64,000 nucleotides of DNA, from contig JDFH01000003.1 in assembly GCA_000564995.1 (NCBI GenBank), positions 1-64,000 of the forward strand. Reading direction: 5' to 3'. Made by a program: the position numbers and the translations under genes. Below the pieces are notes generated by a model, which did no database searches, was not told the origin of the DNA, and saw only the letters and a program-made list of their open reading frames with translations. The DNA is from Atopobium sp. ICM42b (GTDB taxonomy: Bacteria > Actinomycetota > Coriobacteriia > Coriobacteriales > Atopobiaceae). Shown in pieces: positions 17,842-26,656 of the stretch; the first letter of the stretch is position 1; every line of letters starts with the position of its first letter.

Positions 17842-19122
17842 TTACTCTGCCAGTGCCTCACGGATGCGTGTAGTAACTCCCTCAAGCCTATAGCACTCAA
17901 CATACTGGCGAAGAGGGCGCTTGATGTGGTCAACAACAAAACGCTGTCCATCAATGTTGAACTGAGCAAGGTTCTTGTACAGGTGTTCAGTTGCGGCCTT
18001 GACCTCGTCATCATTGAATGCGTAGTGACCAGAAATATCAAGAATATCCAGCGACAGTTTATGATCAGCAAGAATCTGCTCAACAGTCAGATTGACCTGG
18101 TCACCCACCATCCACTTGCGCCAACGCTCAGTCTCAATTGCCTTGACCAACAGGGTGTTTCTCAAGCCAGAGACCTCGTCTGCTTTCAGGAGACCTTCTT
18201 TAACCAGAAGATCCTCTACATCGCAAAGCTTCAGATATGCGCGAGTCTCCTCTGTTCCATACTGTGGAGCTACGTTTGAAGCGGTGACATTTGCAGGAGT
18301 ATGCTCAAGCAGCGTCACGTCATCAAGGTAGTCTGCATTGTGCTCCTTAAGACCAACACCGTAGCTCTTGGCCATCTCGGCAAGGCTAATAGCAGCCTCA
18401 AAATCGTAGTGACCAACCTGCTCAGTAAGGCGGGTAAGCGTTCCGGTTTGTCCAACAATAAAGGTTGGCATAGGCAGACCCTTAGCGGTCAGCTCGCTCT
18501 TAAGCTGCTCAATGAAGGTGTGATACTTGTCGGTAGAGGTCAAGCCACCATTTGTTTCCTCGGTACCAACCTCATAACCAATCTCGGGAAGACCGCGAGA
18601 AACACGCTCCTTCTCGCACCACTCAATCAAATCAACTGTACGGCGAAGAACCACATCAAGCGGAATAACCTTGCCAATCTCAAAAGGATCTTTTGTTGGG
18701 TCAATCATCAGCAGGTCAAAACCGTTAAGCATGTCGGCAAGATAAGACTTCTTGGCAAGCTCCATAGCCTCATCTTCTGGAAGGTGAGCGTTGCGTTCCT
18801 CGTCACGCTGCCAAGGACCGCCGTGGTCGCGGCAGAGGTAATACAGACCGTCAAAGCCAACCTTCTGAGCTGCTTCAGCAATATCATCCGAGAAACGCTT
18901 CTGATCCCAAGAATTTACGTATCCCCCACCAAGTTCATCAAGGTCAACCTGGTTTCGAGATGCAATAAACATCAGAGGAAAATCGCAGTCCCTACCAAGT
19001 TCAAAAGCTGCCTGGAGCAGGTTGGGCGACATTGGTCCAATTCCTAACAGCGTGGCGGACTTTCCTGTGTCTTGAAGTTTAAGCAACCCTTCAACAGCTT
19101 TTTTGATTGGTAGCTTTTCCAT
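17842..19122 (-). CDS. Tagatose-bisphosphate aldolase non-catalytic subunit, GatZ/KbaZ type
   Basis: A 426-residue TIM-barrel protein of the GatZ/KbaZ family, whose members stabilise and activate the class II tagatose-1,6-bisphosphate aldolase catalytic subunit (GatY/KbaY). Family-like stretches include LGIGPMSPN near the start, CRDHGGPWQRDEERN, EVGTEETNGG and the C-terminal RPLRQYVECYRLEG. No catalytic aldolase gene is adjacent, so the partner must be elsewhere or this subunit acts differently. It is the last gene after PTS EIIB and EIIC, which points to uptake and cleavage of a ketohexose or hexitol phosphate. Confidence 0.85.
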   Translation of the reverse strand: MEKLPIKKAVEGLLKLQDTGKSATLLGIGPMSPNLLQAAFELGRDCDFPLMFIASRNQVDLDELGGGYVNSWDQKRFSDDIAEAAQKVGFDGLYYLCRDHGGPWQRDEERNAHLPEDEAMELAKKSYLADMLNGFDLLMIDPTKDPFEIGKVIPLDVVLRRTVDLIEWCEKERVSRGLPEIGYEVGTEETNGGLTSTDKYHTFIEQLKSELTAKGLPMPTFIVGQTGTLTRLTEQVGHYDFEAAISLAEMAKSYGVGLKEHNADYLDDVTLLEHTPANVTASNVAPQYGTEETRAYLKLCDVEDLLVKEGLLKADEVSGLRNTLLVKAIETERWRKWMVGDQVNLTVEQILADHKLSLDILDISGHYAFNDDEVKAATEHLYKNLAQFNIDGQRFVVDHIKRPLRQYVECYRLEGVTTRIREALAE

Positions 19123-19160
19123 AATTACCCCTTCCCAAGAGTGTTTCTTGGTAATAAGAA

Positions 19161-19187
19161 GGGCGTGGGGGTTGAATCCCTACGCCC
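19161..19187 (-). other. Intercistronic hairpin between EIIC and aldolase subunit
   Basis: GGGCGT-GGG and CCC-ACGCCC arms form a stable stem. No T-run follows on the minus strand, so it more likely protects or partly terminates the upstream PTS mRNA than ends it. Confidence 0.5.
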
Positions 19188-19221
19188 CTCTCCTTTTAAC
19201 TTCAATTTTTAAGGTCTAAGA

Positions 19222-20322
19222 CTAAAAGGTACATGCGTTTCTCGCCGTGTGTTCCTTGTTGTCCTCAAGCTTTGGCTTGGTAAGAACAAGGATTGCAACA
19301 CCCACTGCAACGCCAATTGCCATATCAAGGGTGTAGAGGGCAATGTTATTTGTAGCTGCAGCAACAATCATGCCACCGTGAGGAACAAAGCACTCAATAC
19401 CGTGCCAAGCAGCAAGACCAGCACCAACTGCAGAACCAATCATGATTGCAGGAAGGGTGTGTGCAAGATCCTTAACAGCAAAGGGAATTGCGCCCTCAGT
19501 AATACCAATGAGTCCCATGAAGACAGCAGAGATACCCATCTGCCTATCAGTGTCGTCAAACTTGCTGCGAGCAATAAGAGAAGCAACACCGCAGACCAGT
19601 GGAGGAATAGCAACTGCAACACGGAATGCGCCGTTAGGACCATAAACACCTGCGGTCATAAGAGCCATGGTAAAGGTAGAAGCAGTCTTGTTAACTGGGC
19701 CACCCATATCAAATGCGGTCATGAGGCCAATTACGATGCCGAGTACGACTGCAGAACCACCCTGAAGGCTTGAAAGCAGGCTGGTCAGCCAGTCCATGAA
19801 TGCACCAAGTGGAGCTGCCAAAACGTAGATGTAGAGCATACCAAGAGCCAGTGAAGACAAACTTGGGATAATCAGAATTGGCATGATGGTGCGGATGGTG
19901 CTATTGACCTTCCAGGACTTCATCCACTGAACAAGGTAACCAGCGGCAACGCCGAGGACCATTGCGCCCAAGAAGCCAGTAGAAACCTGAACCCCACCTA
20001 CAGGAACAGGATTGCTTGCCAGGTAACCAAGGACAAAGCCAGGTGCCAGAGCAGGCTTTCCGCCCAAAGAATAGGCAATGTAAGCAGCAAGGACAGGAAT
20101 CATCATCTTGATGCCAGCCATACCAATAAGGTTGAGACTCTGCATCAAAGGATTGGTGACTTCAATACCATCTTTTCCTGCAGTTCCTGTAGCTAGCGAG
20201 AAGGCCAGGAAGACTCCGCCAACTACGACAATAGGAATAAAGTACGAAACACCAGTGTTAAACGCCTTTAGAAGGTCTTTGCCGACCTTGCCCAAAACTG
20301 AGGGACTCTTTTCCTCTGCCAT
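19222..20322 (-). CDS. PTS transporter, fructose-type EIIC
   Basis: A 366-residue membrane permease of the fructose PTS family, moving a sugar as it is phosphorylated by EIIB. Family features are the N-terminal GVSYFIPIVVVGGVFLA, FDMGGPVNK and the sugar-site loop GITEGAIPF. I choose the ATG at 20322 with GAGGAG upstream, over an in-frame GTG at 20355 with none. No EIIA domain is attached or adjacent, so EIIA must be supplied from elsewhere. Confidence 0.9.
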   Translation of the reverse strand: MAEEKSPSVLGKVGKDLLKAFNTGVSYFIPIVVVGGVFLAFSLATGTAGKDGIEVTNPLMQSLNLIGMAGIKMMIPVLAAYIAYSLGGKPALAPGFVLGYLASNPVPVGGVQVSTGFLGAMVLGVAAGYLVQWMKSWKVNSTIRTIMPILIIPSLSSLALGMLYIYVLAAPLGAFMDWLTSLLSSLQGGSAVVLGIVIGLMTAFDMGGPVNKTASTFTMALMTAGVYGPNGAFRVAVAIPPLVCGVASLIARSKFDDTDRQMGISAVFMGLIGITEGAIPFAVKDLAHTLPAIMIGSAVGAGLAAWHGIECFVPHGGMIVAAATNNIALYTLDMAIGVAVGVAILVLTKPKLEDNKEHTARNACTF

Positions 20323-20366
20323 GGGTTTCTCCTCTCTTCTTCCTTGCGTTATCACTTACGCGCTTG

Positions 20367-20687
20367 CTACTCAGCTAGCGCAACTACCTGATCAATAACC
20401 TTTGCTGGATCTGCAATAGCCAGCGATGGGTCCAGCGTAAGAACACGACCCTCATCGCGTTTCTCGTCAAAACGCTCGTCGCCTTCGATGCCAATTGCAA
20501 TGGCGAGAAGAACAACGTCGGCAGCGTCAACTTCGTCCTGCTCAAGCTCGTTCTCAATGCCATAACCGCCTTGAGCCTCTACCTTGAATTCATAGCCGCG
20601 ACGCTCACATTCTTTCTCAATGGCCTCTTTTGCCATCCAGGTGTGAGCAATTCCAACCGTGCAAGCGCATACAGCAACGACGTTCAT
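20367..20687 (-). CDS. PTS fructose-type EIIB
   Basis: A 106-residue EIIB of the fructose family. The N-terminal strand ends in the phosphorylated cysteine, seen as ACTVGIAHTWMA (Cys9, usual form ACPTGIAHT). It passes phosphate from EIIA to the sugar bound by EIIC. The ATG at 20687 has AGAGGA seven bases upstream and is preferred to a longer frame starting at 20705. It is the first gene of the operon, facing a divergent LacI regulator. Confidence 0.9.
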   Translation of the reverse strand: MNVVAVCACTVGIAHTWMAKEAIEKECERRGYEFKVEAQGGYGIENELEQDEVDAADVVLLAIAIGIEGDERFDEKRDEGRVLTLDPSLAIADPAKVIDQVVALAE

Positions 20688-20810
20688 GGTTATGTCCTCT
20701 CGCAAAGTAAGTTGTGAGCCCCTATGCGGGGCGCACGAGCACGTCTTTTGACGACGTACGTTTCCAACTCATACTTTGCATTGTTTCAATCTTTTTTAAA
20801 AGAGGATTTC

Positions 20811-20862
20811 GGTAAACGTCTAATCTACCTTGTGTTATGATGAATTTTGTTAAACGTTTAAC
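20811..20862. promoter_or_regulatory. LacI-type operators in the divergent PTS/lacI promoter region
   Basis: A perfect 14-bp palindrome GTTAAACGTTTAAC (20849-20862) has the CG centre typical of LacI-family operators. A second copy, GGTAAACGTCTAAT (20811-20824), matches 11 of 14 positions, 38 bp away. An extended -10-like TGTTATGAT lies between them. They probably bind the adjacent LacI-family protein. Confidence 0.65.
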
Positions 20863-20939
20863 CAACGTAGAATCCAGCACACTCACTAACGTTGGTATTT
20901 TGCAAGTACATTGTAAAAATTTCGGTGAAATGAGCGCCA

Positions 20940-21938
20940 ATGTCTAAGACCACTATCATTGACCTTGCAAAATTAGCAGATGTTTCTATTGCCACCGTTT
21001 CAAATTACCTTAACGGACACTTTGAAAAGATGTCCGAAGCAACTAAGCAACGTATCAAAAAAGCAATCGAAAATACGGGATATATTCCAAGCGCCCAAGC
21101 TCAAGCCATGGTTAAAAAGAGCTCTGGAATTATTGCTGTTCTCATCCTAGACAACACTAATGCCTGGGCAGCTCAAATGACTAACGGTATTGAAGATGCG
21201 GCTCTTGAGGCTGGCTATCAGACAATTATTTGCAACTCTCGTTTTGACCCCACGCTTGAAGCTGACTGGGTTGAGAAAATGCTTTCAATTGGAGCAGATG
21301 GCATGCTTATTCAGCCCACCAATCAGTTCAGAGCGGTAGATAGACGAATTGCTAAAGTTGGAAAGCCCGTTGTCTATTTTGACTGCGACCTTCTTGCCCT
21401 TAATACTTCCTGGATAAAAAGTAACCTCTACGACGGCGTTTATTCTGCAGCGACGCATTGTGTTGAACGCGGATACGAAAACTTTTTAATCATTGGTGGA
21501 GAGCCAAAAGGTCGTACCAGAATTGAACGAGAATCTGGCTTCACTGATGCTTTAGAGGCCTTAAATAAACCTCATGAGCGTCTCACCATGGAGCAAAGCA
21601 CGCTGTCTATCTCTGACATCACGCAATGGCTCAATAATCACATTCTTCCGTCAAAGAAAACACTGGTATTTGTGCCAAATCAATGGGCTCTTAAAAGTGT
21701 TTATAATGCCTTGCAATCCTACGAGACAGTAATTCCAAAGCAAGTTGGCCTGTTGGGATTCAATAACACCGATTGGACTGACCTGCCCGTTAAAAGCATC
21801 TCAACCATTGTCGAGCCTGTCTATGAAGAGGGCTACGCCGCTTGCAAGATGCTCCTTAAAAGAATCAAGAATCCCTCTCTTGAGCCCGATCACAAGCTGC
21901 TCACCTGCAAACTAAATTGGCTCAAATCAACCATCTAA
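20940..21938 (+). CDS. LacI-family transcriptional regulator
   Basis: A 332-residue regulator. The N-terminal helix-turn-helix (residues 4-48) reads DLAKLADVSIATVSNYLNG, with Asn where most members have Arg after the second VS. A periplasmic-binding-protein-like sugar domain occupies about 60-330. It is divergent from the EIIB-EIIC-GatZ operon, with candidate operators between them, so it very likely controls that operon in response to the transported sugar or its phosphate. The ribosome site is weak; a five-codon frame (ATG at 20929) overlaps the start and might couple translation. Confidence 0.9.
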   Translation: MSKTTIIDLAKLADVSIATVSNYLNGHFEKMSEATKQRIKKAIENTGYIPSAQAQAMVKKSSGIIAVLILDNTNAWAAQMTNGIEDAALEAGYQTIICNSRFDPTLEADWVEKMLSIGADGMLIQPTNQFRAVDRRIAKVGKPVVYFDCDLLALNTSWIKSNLYDGVYSAATHCVERGYENFLIIGGEPKGRTRIERESGFTDALEALNKPHERLTMEQSTLSISDITQWLNNHILPSKKTLVFVPNQWALKSVYNALQSYETVIPKQVGLLGFNNTDWTDLPVKSISTIVEPVYEEGYAACKMLLKRIKNPSLEPDHKLLTCKLNWLKSTI

Positions 21939-21945
21939 CAAAAAA

Positions 21946-21977
21946 ATGGCGAGAAGACCAACGGATCTTCTCGCCAT
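21946..21977 (-). terminator. Terminator built from an inverted TTCTCGCCA pair
   Basis: A perfect 12-bp stem, ATGGCGAGAAGA with TCTTCTCGCCAT, and an 8-nt loop lie between the convergent lacI and ABC ATPase genes. Seven T's follow on the minus strand (ending the importer operon). The arms are copies of the dispersed word. Confidence 0.88.
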
Positions 21978-22001
21978 ACGTTACTGCTTTAACCGAAATA
22001 C

Positions 22002-23081
22002 TTACAGAACGTGGACCTCATCTTTGGTGAAATCAACAAAGGCGTGGTCACCAACGTTGTAAATCTTATGAGTGCGAGGGTTGAAGTCCGTGATCTTAAT
22101 GAGCGTATCTCCCACCATAACGTGGTAATTCTGGTAGTGGCCCATGAAGCGAGAAAGAACTACCTCACAGGCAAGCGTTCCCTCGTCAGCAAGGCGTGCA
22201 GACTCTGGACGAAGAACAATGCAGCATTCCTTACCCTTGTCCAGGTGAGAACATCCGCTGGCCTCAAACTCATGACCCTCAAAGCGGCAAAGTGCAGTCT
22301 CAGAATCAAGCTTGTCTGCAATGGTTGCATACAGGAAGTTTGACTCACCAATAAAGTCTGCAACAAACTCGTCTGCTGGGTGATAGTAAACCGTCTGAGG
22401 ATCGCCAACCTGATCCACAACACCCTTTTTCATAATGATGATGTTGTCAGAAAGCGCCATTGCCTCTGACTGGTCATGTGTAACGTAGATGGCGGTAATA
22501 CCAGCCTCCTGCTGAATGCGGCGAATTTCGTTACGCATGTCAACGCGGAGCTTTGCGTCAAGGTTTGAAAGAGGCTCATCAAAGAGAAGAACGCTTGGCT
22601 CAATAACCAGAGCACGCGCCAAAGCAACACGCTGCTGCTGACCACCAGAAAGCTGGTTGGTCATGCGTTCTTCCATACCCTCAAGTCCAACAAGACCCAG
22701 GATATGAAGGACCTTCTCGCGAATTACTGCCTTATCCATTTTGCGGAGCTTAAGGCCATAGGCAACATTGTCAAAGATGTTGTAGTGAGGAAGCAGCGCA
22801 TAGCTCTGGAACACCATTGCCGTGTCGCGCTTGTTTGGAGTGAGCTCATCAATCTGCTCGTCGCCGAGAAAAATCTTTCCCTCATCAGGGCTCTCAAAAC
22901 CAGCAATCATGCGCAGAATAGTGGTCTTTCCGCAGCCAGAAGGGCCAAGAAGCGTTACAAACTCGCCAGGAGCAATAGTGATGTTAGCGTCTTGAACTGC
23001 GTAGAAGTCTTTTCCAGTCTTCTGATCCTGATAAATTTTGGAAATGTGCTCAAGGCGAACGCCTTTTTTCTCTGTAGCCAT
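22002..23081 (-). CDS. ABC importer ATPase, ferric-iron/polyamine (FbpC/PotA) type
   Basis: A 359-residue ATPase with Walker A GPSGCGKTT at 46-54, signature LSGGQQQR and Walker B FDEPLSNLD. A C-terminal TOBE-like regulatory region follows. The CUT1/FbpC/PotA group shares this layout. It overlaps nothing, starts 3 bp after the permease gene and is the last gene of the importer operon. Substrate is inferred from the two-domain permease and the solute-binding protein. Confidence 0.9.
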   Translation of the reverse strand: MATEKKGVRLEHISKIYQDQKTGKDFYAVQDANITIAPGEFVTLLGPSGCGKTTILRMIAGFESPDEGKIFLGDEQIDELTPNKRDTAMVFQSYALLPHYNIFDNVAYGLKLRKMDKAVIREKVLHILGLVGLEGMEERMTNQLSGGQQQRVALARALVIEPSVLLFDEPLSNLDAKLRVDMRNEIRRIQQEAGITAIYVTHDQSEAMALSDNIIIMKKGVVDQVGDPQTVYYHPADEFVADFIGESNFLYATIADKLDSETALCRFEGHEFEASGCSHLDKGKECCIVLRPESARLADEGTLACEVVLSRFMGHYQNYHVMVGDTLIKITDFNPRTHKIYNVGDHAFVDFTKDEVHVL

Positions 23082-23084
23082 GTG

Positions 23085-24794
23085 TTACTCCTCCTTGAGT
23101 GCTCGGCTGGTGCCAAAGTGTTTGATGGCCCAATTCATAAGCAATACCGAGCCATAGGTAATAACAATCAGAATTGTTGCAAAGGCGCAGGCCATACCAT
23201 ATGAACCCTTACCAGCAAACTCATTAATCTGAACGGTAATAAGCAGGAACTCTGGTGTGACCAAGAGGATAACTGCAGAAATTGCGGTGATGGAGCGGAC
23301 AAACGCCGTTACCAAGCCAGACAAGAACGAATCTTTAATCAGCGGCAACGTAACGGTCATAAACACCGTAAAGCTGTCGGCGCCCATGTCGTATGCGGAC
23401 TCCTCAATTGATTTATCAATCTGTCGAAGTGCCGAGATGCCCGAGCGTGTTCCTGTAGGAAGCGATCGCACGACAAAGACAATGATCAGGATAAGTCCTG
23501 TACCATACAGGCCTTGTAAAAATCCTGTGTGCATGACACCGCTTGAGAAACCGCGAATATAACCAACGCCCAAGACCGTACCAGGAACTGCCATGGCAAG
23601 CATGGATACAGCCTCGATAAAACCACGGCCACGGAAGCGACGTTTTACTACCAGATAAGAAATAATCATCGAAAGCAGAGCCGTGATTGGTGCTGCAATA
23701 AGCGAAAGCATAAACGAGTCGCTAAACGCCTGCAAGCCGTGGTACTTGGTAAATACCTGCTCAAACCACTTTGTTGTTAACTCGTAATTGGAGCCCCAGG
23801 AACGAACAAACGAACCATAAGGAACGCAGAGGTACATGCCAATAACAAAGAGTGCGACTAGTGCGCAAAGAATGGTAAGTGGGACGCGAACAGAATTGTC
23901 TGTAATAAGCATCCTAGCTCGCGTTGCTTTGCCCGAAAGTGTAGATGTACTCTTTGCTTCCAACACAAACTTCTGAACAACAAACATAAGCAGCGTAATG
24001 GAAAGAAGAACAACAGCCATTGCAGCTGCGCCTTGCTTGTCGTACGCACCTGTAATCTGCAGGTAGATAGTTGTTGCTAAGGTATCGTAGGAGCCACCAA
24101 TAATCATTGGATTTGCAAAGTCTGCAATTGACTCAATAAATGAGACAAGAAAAGCGTTGCCTAAACCAGGCAAAATAAGAGGAAGTGTAACGCTGGTAAA
24201 TACTTTCCAGCGGCTTGCACCCATGTCACGTGCTGCTTCTTCAAGGGATGGGTCAATGTTTTTAAGCAGGCCCTTAAGCATCATGTAACACACAGGGAAG
24301 AACGACATAGTCTGGACAATAAAAATACCCCAGAAACCATAGATGTTGTTGTCAAAAATACCCAAAAGACCGCGGGTAATCAGGCCTTTCTTGCCAAACA
24401 TCATAATCATGGAAAGCGAGAGAACAAATGGTGGAGAAACAACAGGAAGCATGGAAACCACGCGGAAAAGGCCTGTCATAAATTTTGTACGAAGCTTTAC
24501 GTACACTTCAACGTAGGCAAAAAGAAGGCCAATAAGTGCTGATAAAATGCCTACCGCAAAACCAACTCTGAGGGTATTGGTAATTGCGCGATCAAACGAA
24601 GGCATAGCTAAGATGCGCGTAAATACATCAAACGAAATCCCATTATCGGAGACTACAGAGTCAACCATAAGAATGGCAAGTGGATACAAAATAAAAAGGG
24701 TTAAGAAGGCGATAAGAACGACAATGGTCGTTATCAAAATTGGATCGCCAAGGAGCTTTTTTCGCTCAAGTTGAGCGCTCTGGGATTTTGCCAT
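23085..24794 (-). CDS. ABC importer permease, duplicated FbpB type
   Basis: A 569-residue membrane protein with about twelve helices in two homologous halves. Each half ends in an EAA loop: EEAARDMGASRWKVF near residue 184 and EESAYDMGADSFTVF near 470, where the ATPases dock. Fused double permeases are typical of FbpB ferric-iron importers and some 2-aminoethylphosphonate importers. It is encoded between the substrate-binding lipoprotein and the ATPase. Confidence 0.9.
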   Translation of the reverse strand: MAKSQSAQLERKKLLGDPILITTIVVLIAFLTLFILYPLAILMVDSVVSDNGISFDVFTRILAMPSFDRAITNTLRVGFAVGILSALIGLLFAYVEVYVKLRTKFMTGLFRVVSMLPVVSPPFVLSLSMIMMFGKKGLITRGLLGIFDNNIYGFWGIFIVQTMSFFPVCYMMLKGLLKNIDPSLEEAARDMGASRWKVFTSVTLPLILPGLGNAFLVSFIESIADFANPMIIGGSYDTLATTIYLQITGAYDKQGAAAMAVVLLSITLLMFVVQKFVLEAKSTSTLSGKATRARMLITDNSVRVPLTILCALVALFVIGMYLCVPYGSFVRSWGSNYELTTKWFEQVFTKYHGLQAFSDSFMLSLIAAPITALLSMIISYLVVKRRFRGRGFIEAVSMLAMAVPGTVLGVGYIRGFSSGVMHTGFLQGLYGTGLILIIVFVVRSLPTGTRSGISALRQIDKSIEESAYDMGADSFTVFMTVTLPLIKDSFLSGLVTAFVRSITAISAVILLVTPEFLLITVQINEFAGKGSYGMACAFATILIVITYGSVLLMNWAIKHFGTSRALKEE

Positions 24795-24845
24795 GCTGGT
24801 CCTAACTCTGAAACACTAAACCTATACGCAAAGCTCTATGTGGAA

Positions 24846-24873
24846 CTGGGTAGGCAGAGATCTGCCTACCCAG
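24846..24873 (-). other. Long hairpin between binding-protein and permease genes
   Basis: CTGGGTAGGCAGA and TCTGCCTACCCAG pair perfectly with a 2-nt centre. No T-run follows on the minus strand. Hairpins here commonly stabilise the binding-protein mRNA so it is made in excess over the permease. Confidence 0.6.
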
Positions 24874-24934
24874 TATAATCTGCCACTCAGATCTTGAGCA
24901 ACAGCATTGTTTATCCGCTTACCGGCGTGGTGTT

Positions 24935-26074
24935 TTACTCTGTCTTGAAACGGCTGTCTCCGCCACCAAGAGCTTCCATAACGTCCTTGACATACTGCTC
25001 GGTATGCTTCTTAGCATCCTCGAAGTTGTAGTCCATGACATTGTTTGGATCTAGGCCGTACTCAGTAGCAATCTCGGGCTGCTTTGCGTTGTCAATTACC
25101 AAGAACTGATAAGAGCCGTTCTTCTGAGCAAGATCGACGCATGCTGGTGAAAGTGCATACTCAACCCAGAGTTTAGCTGCGTTTGGATGTGCAGCACCCT
25201 TGAAGATTGCGGTTGCACCAACCTCATATGATGCACCAGAGCTTGGAATCTGAAGACCAACATTCTCATGCTCTTGGTCAACAATTTGATAAATGCCGTC
25301 GTGGAGCATACCAATTCCGATGGTGCACTCGCCTGTTCCGATAGCCTTGGAAGGACCAGAACCACTCTTGGTGTACTGAGCAATGTTCTTATCAAGGTCA
25401 ACAAGATACTGAATGCCCTGATCGTGACCATACTTCTGAATAACGGTGTTGATGATCAGCTTTGCAGTACCGGCAGTGTTGTAGTTAGAAGACCAAATAA
25501 GACCCTTATATTTAGGATCGATAAGATCCTTGTAGTCCTGAGGCACGTCGAGCTTAAGACGCTGTAGCTCTTCCTTATCGTACAGAATTCCCAAAATACC
25601 CTTATAAATTCCGTACCAGTCCTTATTTGTACTCTTGAACTTATCGGAAATAAGGTGTGATGCATTCTTTGGCTCGTACTGCTCAAGAAGACCCTTTGAG
25701 GAGGAGACATTGTAAGGATCGGTTGTTCCGCCAAACCATACATCTGCTGATGGATGACCGTTCTCTTCCTCAATCTTTGCAGCAACTTCTCCGGTTGAGA
25801 GACGCTGTGCCTGAACATCAATGCCATACAGACTCTTGAAATTAGCGCAAACTGCGTTTAGATACTCTTCCTCACAAGAGCCGTAAACAATCAGCTTACC
25901 CTCTTCTTTTGCTGCCTTTACCAGCTCTTCTGGTGCTCCAACCGCGTCTGTAGAGTTGGTGTCAGATTCTTTCTTCTCACCAGCGTCTGAATCAGACTTT
26001 TTGCAGGCAGTGATACCAAGGCCTGCTACAACTGCGCTGACTCCAAAAAAGTTACGACGAGTAAGGTTTGACAT
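24935..26074 (-). CDS. Substrate-binding Tat lipoprotein, ferric-iron type
   Basis: A 379-residue extracytoplasmic solute-binding protein. The signal has a twin-arginine motif TRRNFF at about 5-10 and a lipobox GITAC with Cys24 as the lipid-attachment site, so it is probably exported folded by Tat and anchored to the membrane. The mature part has the two-lobed fold of FbpA/AfuA-like proteins (family 1/6). The partners are downstream genes. Ferric iron is the most likely ligand, with phosphonates or polyamines as alternatives. Confidence 0.85.
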   Translation of the reverse strand: MSNLTRRNFFGVSAVVAGLGITACKKSDSDAGEKKESDTNSTDAVGAPEELVKAAKEEGKLIVYGSCEEEYLNAVCANFKSLYGIDVQAQRLSTGEVAAKIEEENGHPSADVWFGGTTDPYNVSSSKGLLEQYEPKNASHLISDKFKSTNKDWYGIYKGILGILYDKEELQRLKLDVPQDYKDLIDPKYKGLIWSSNYNTAGTAKLIINTVIQKYGHDQGIQYLVDLDKNIAQYTKSGSGPSKAIGTGECTIGIGMLHDGIYQIVDQEHENVGLQIPSSGASYEVGATAIFKGAAHPNAAKLWVEYALSPACVDLAQKNGSYQFLVIDNAKQPEIATEYGLDPNNVMDYNFEDAKKHTEQYVKDVMEALGGGDSRFKTE

Positions 26075-26262
26075 AAGAACTCTTTTCTCTCCTTGTGGTC
26101 ACCCACAGCTCCAATGAAAAGAACATACTCCTGTGTAAATCGTACTCAACTTTTTCGAAAATATTTCAACTATTCGATAAGTGGCTGATATTGGCGGCTA
26201 TCGGTATGTTTTTGCATATCTAAGCAAAAAGGCCAGGGACAAAATCCCTAGCCTTGAACATT

Positions 26263-26338
26263 TGGTGGAGAATAGGGGGATCGAACCCCTGACCTCAGGC
26301 TTGCAAAGCCCGCGCTCTCCCAGCTGAGCTAATTCCCC
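26263..26338 (-). tRNA. tRNA-Ala (TGC)
   Basis: A 76-nt tRNA with acceptor GGGGAAT, D-arm AGCTCAGCTGGGAGAGC, anticodon loop TTTGCAA, T-loop GGTTCGATCC and encoded CCA. Confidence 0.95.
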
Positions 26339-26375
26339 GTACTGACTTCTGGTTGGGCCCAGAAGGTTTTAATAA

Positions 26376-26410
26376 TCACCCCAACGGCGACTCGGCTAAC
26401 GTTGGGGTGA
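26376..26410 (-). terminator. Hairpin between tRNA-Ile and tRNA-Ala
   Basis: TCACCCCAAC (26376-26385) pairs with GTTGGGGTGA (26401-26410). It lies downstream of tRNA-Ile on the minus strand. Only a short A/T-rich tail follows, so it may be a partial terminator. Confidence 0.5.
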
Positions 26411-26426
26411 CTATTGTCACATAAAG

Positions 26427-26503
26427 TGGTGGGCCTGACAAGGTTTGAACTTGTGACCTCCCGGTTATCAGCCGGACGCTCTGACCAACTGAGCTACAGG
26501 CCC
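26427..26503 (-). tRNA. tRNA-Ile (GAT)
   Basis: A 77-nt tRNA with acceptor GGGCCTG, anticodon loop CTGATAA, T-loop GTTCAAACC and encoded CCA. Anticodon GAT. It is outside an rRNA operon. Confidence 0.95.
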
Positions 26504-26656
26504 AACGCAGGGAAAAATAATACCTCCATACTTCTCGTAGGTCAACACTTTTTTTGTTTTGTTTTAAAGTTTCTTGAAATTGGGTATGAAAGCAGAGCAG
26601 AGAGTCGTAGACTATCTGCCCAAAGATTGATAAATGGCGTGCTATTTGGAGTATTT

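Noticed and set aside
20722..20940. Minus-strand frame in the lacI/PTS promoter region
   Set aside because: It covers the operators and has no ribosome site or family.
26414..26656. N-terminal extension of the BFN protein over tRNA-Ile
   Set aside because: The frame crosses a tRNA gene, and the conserved domain begins only near 26672.
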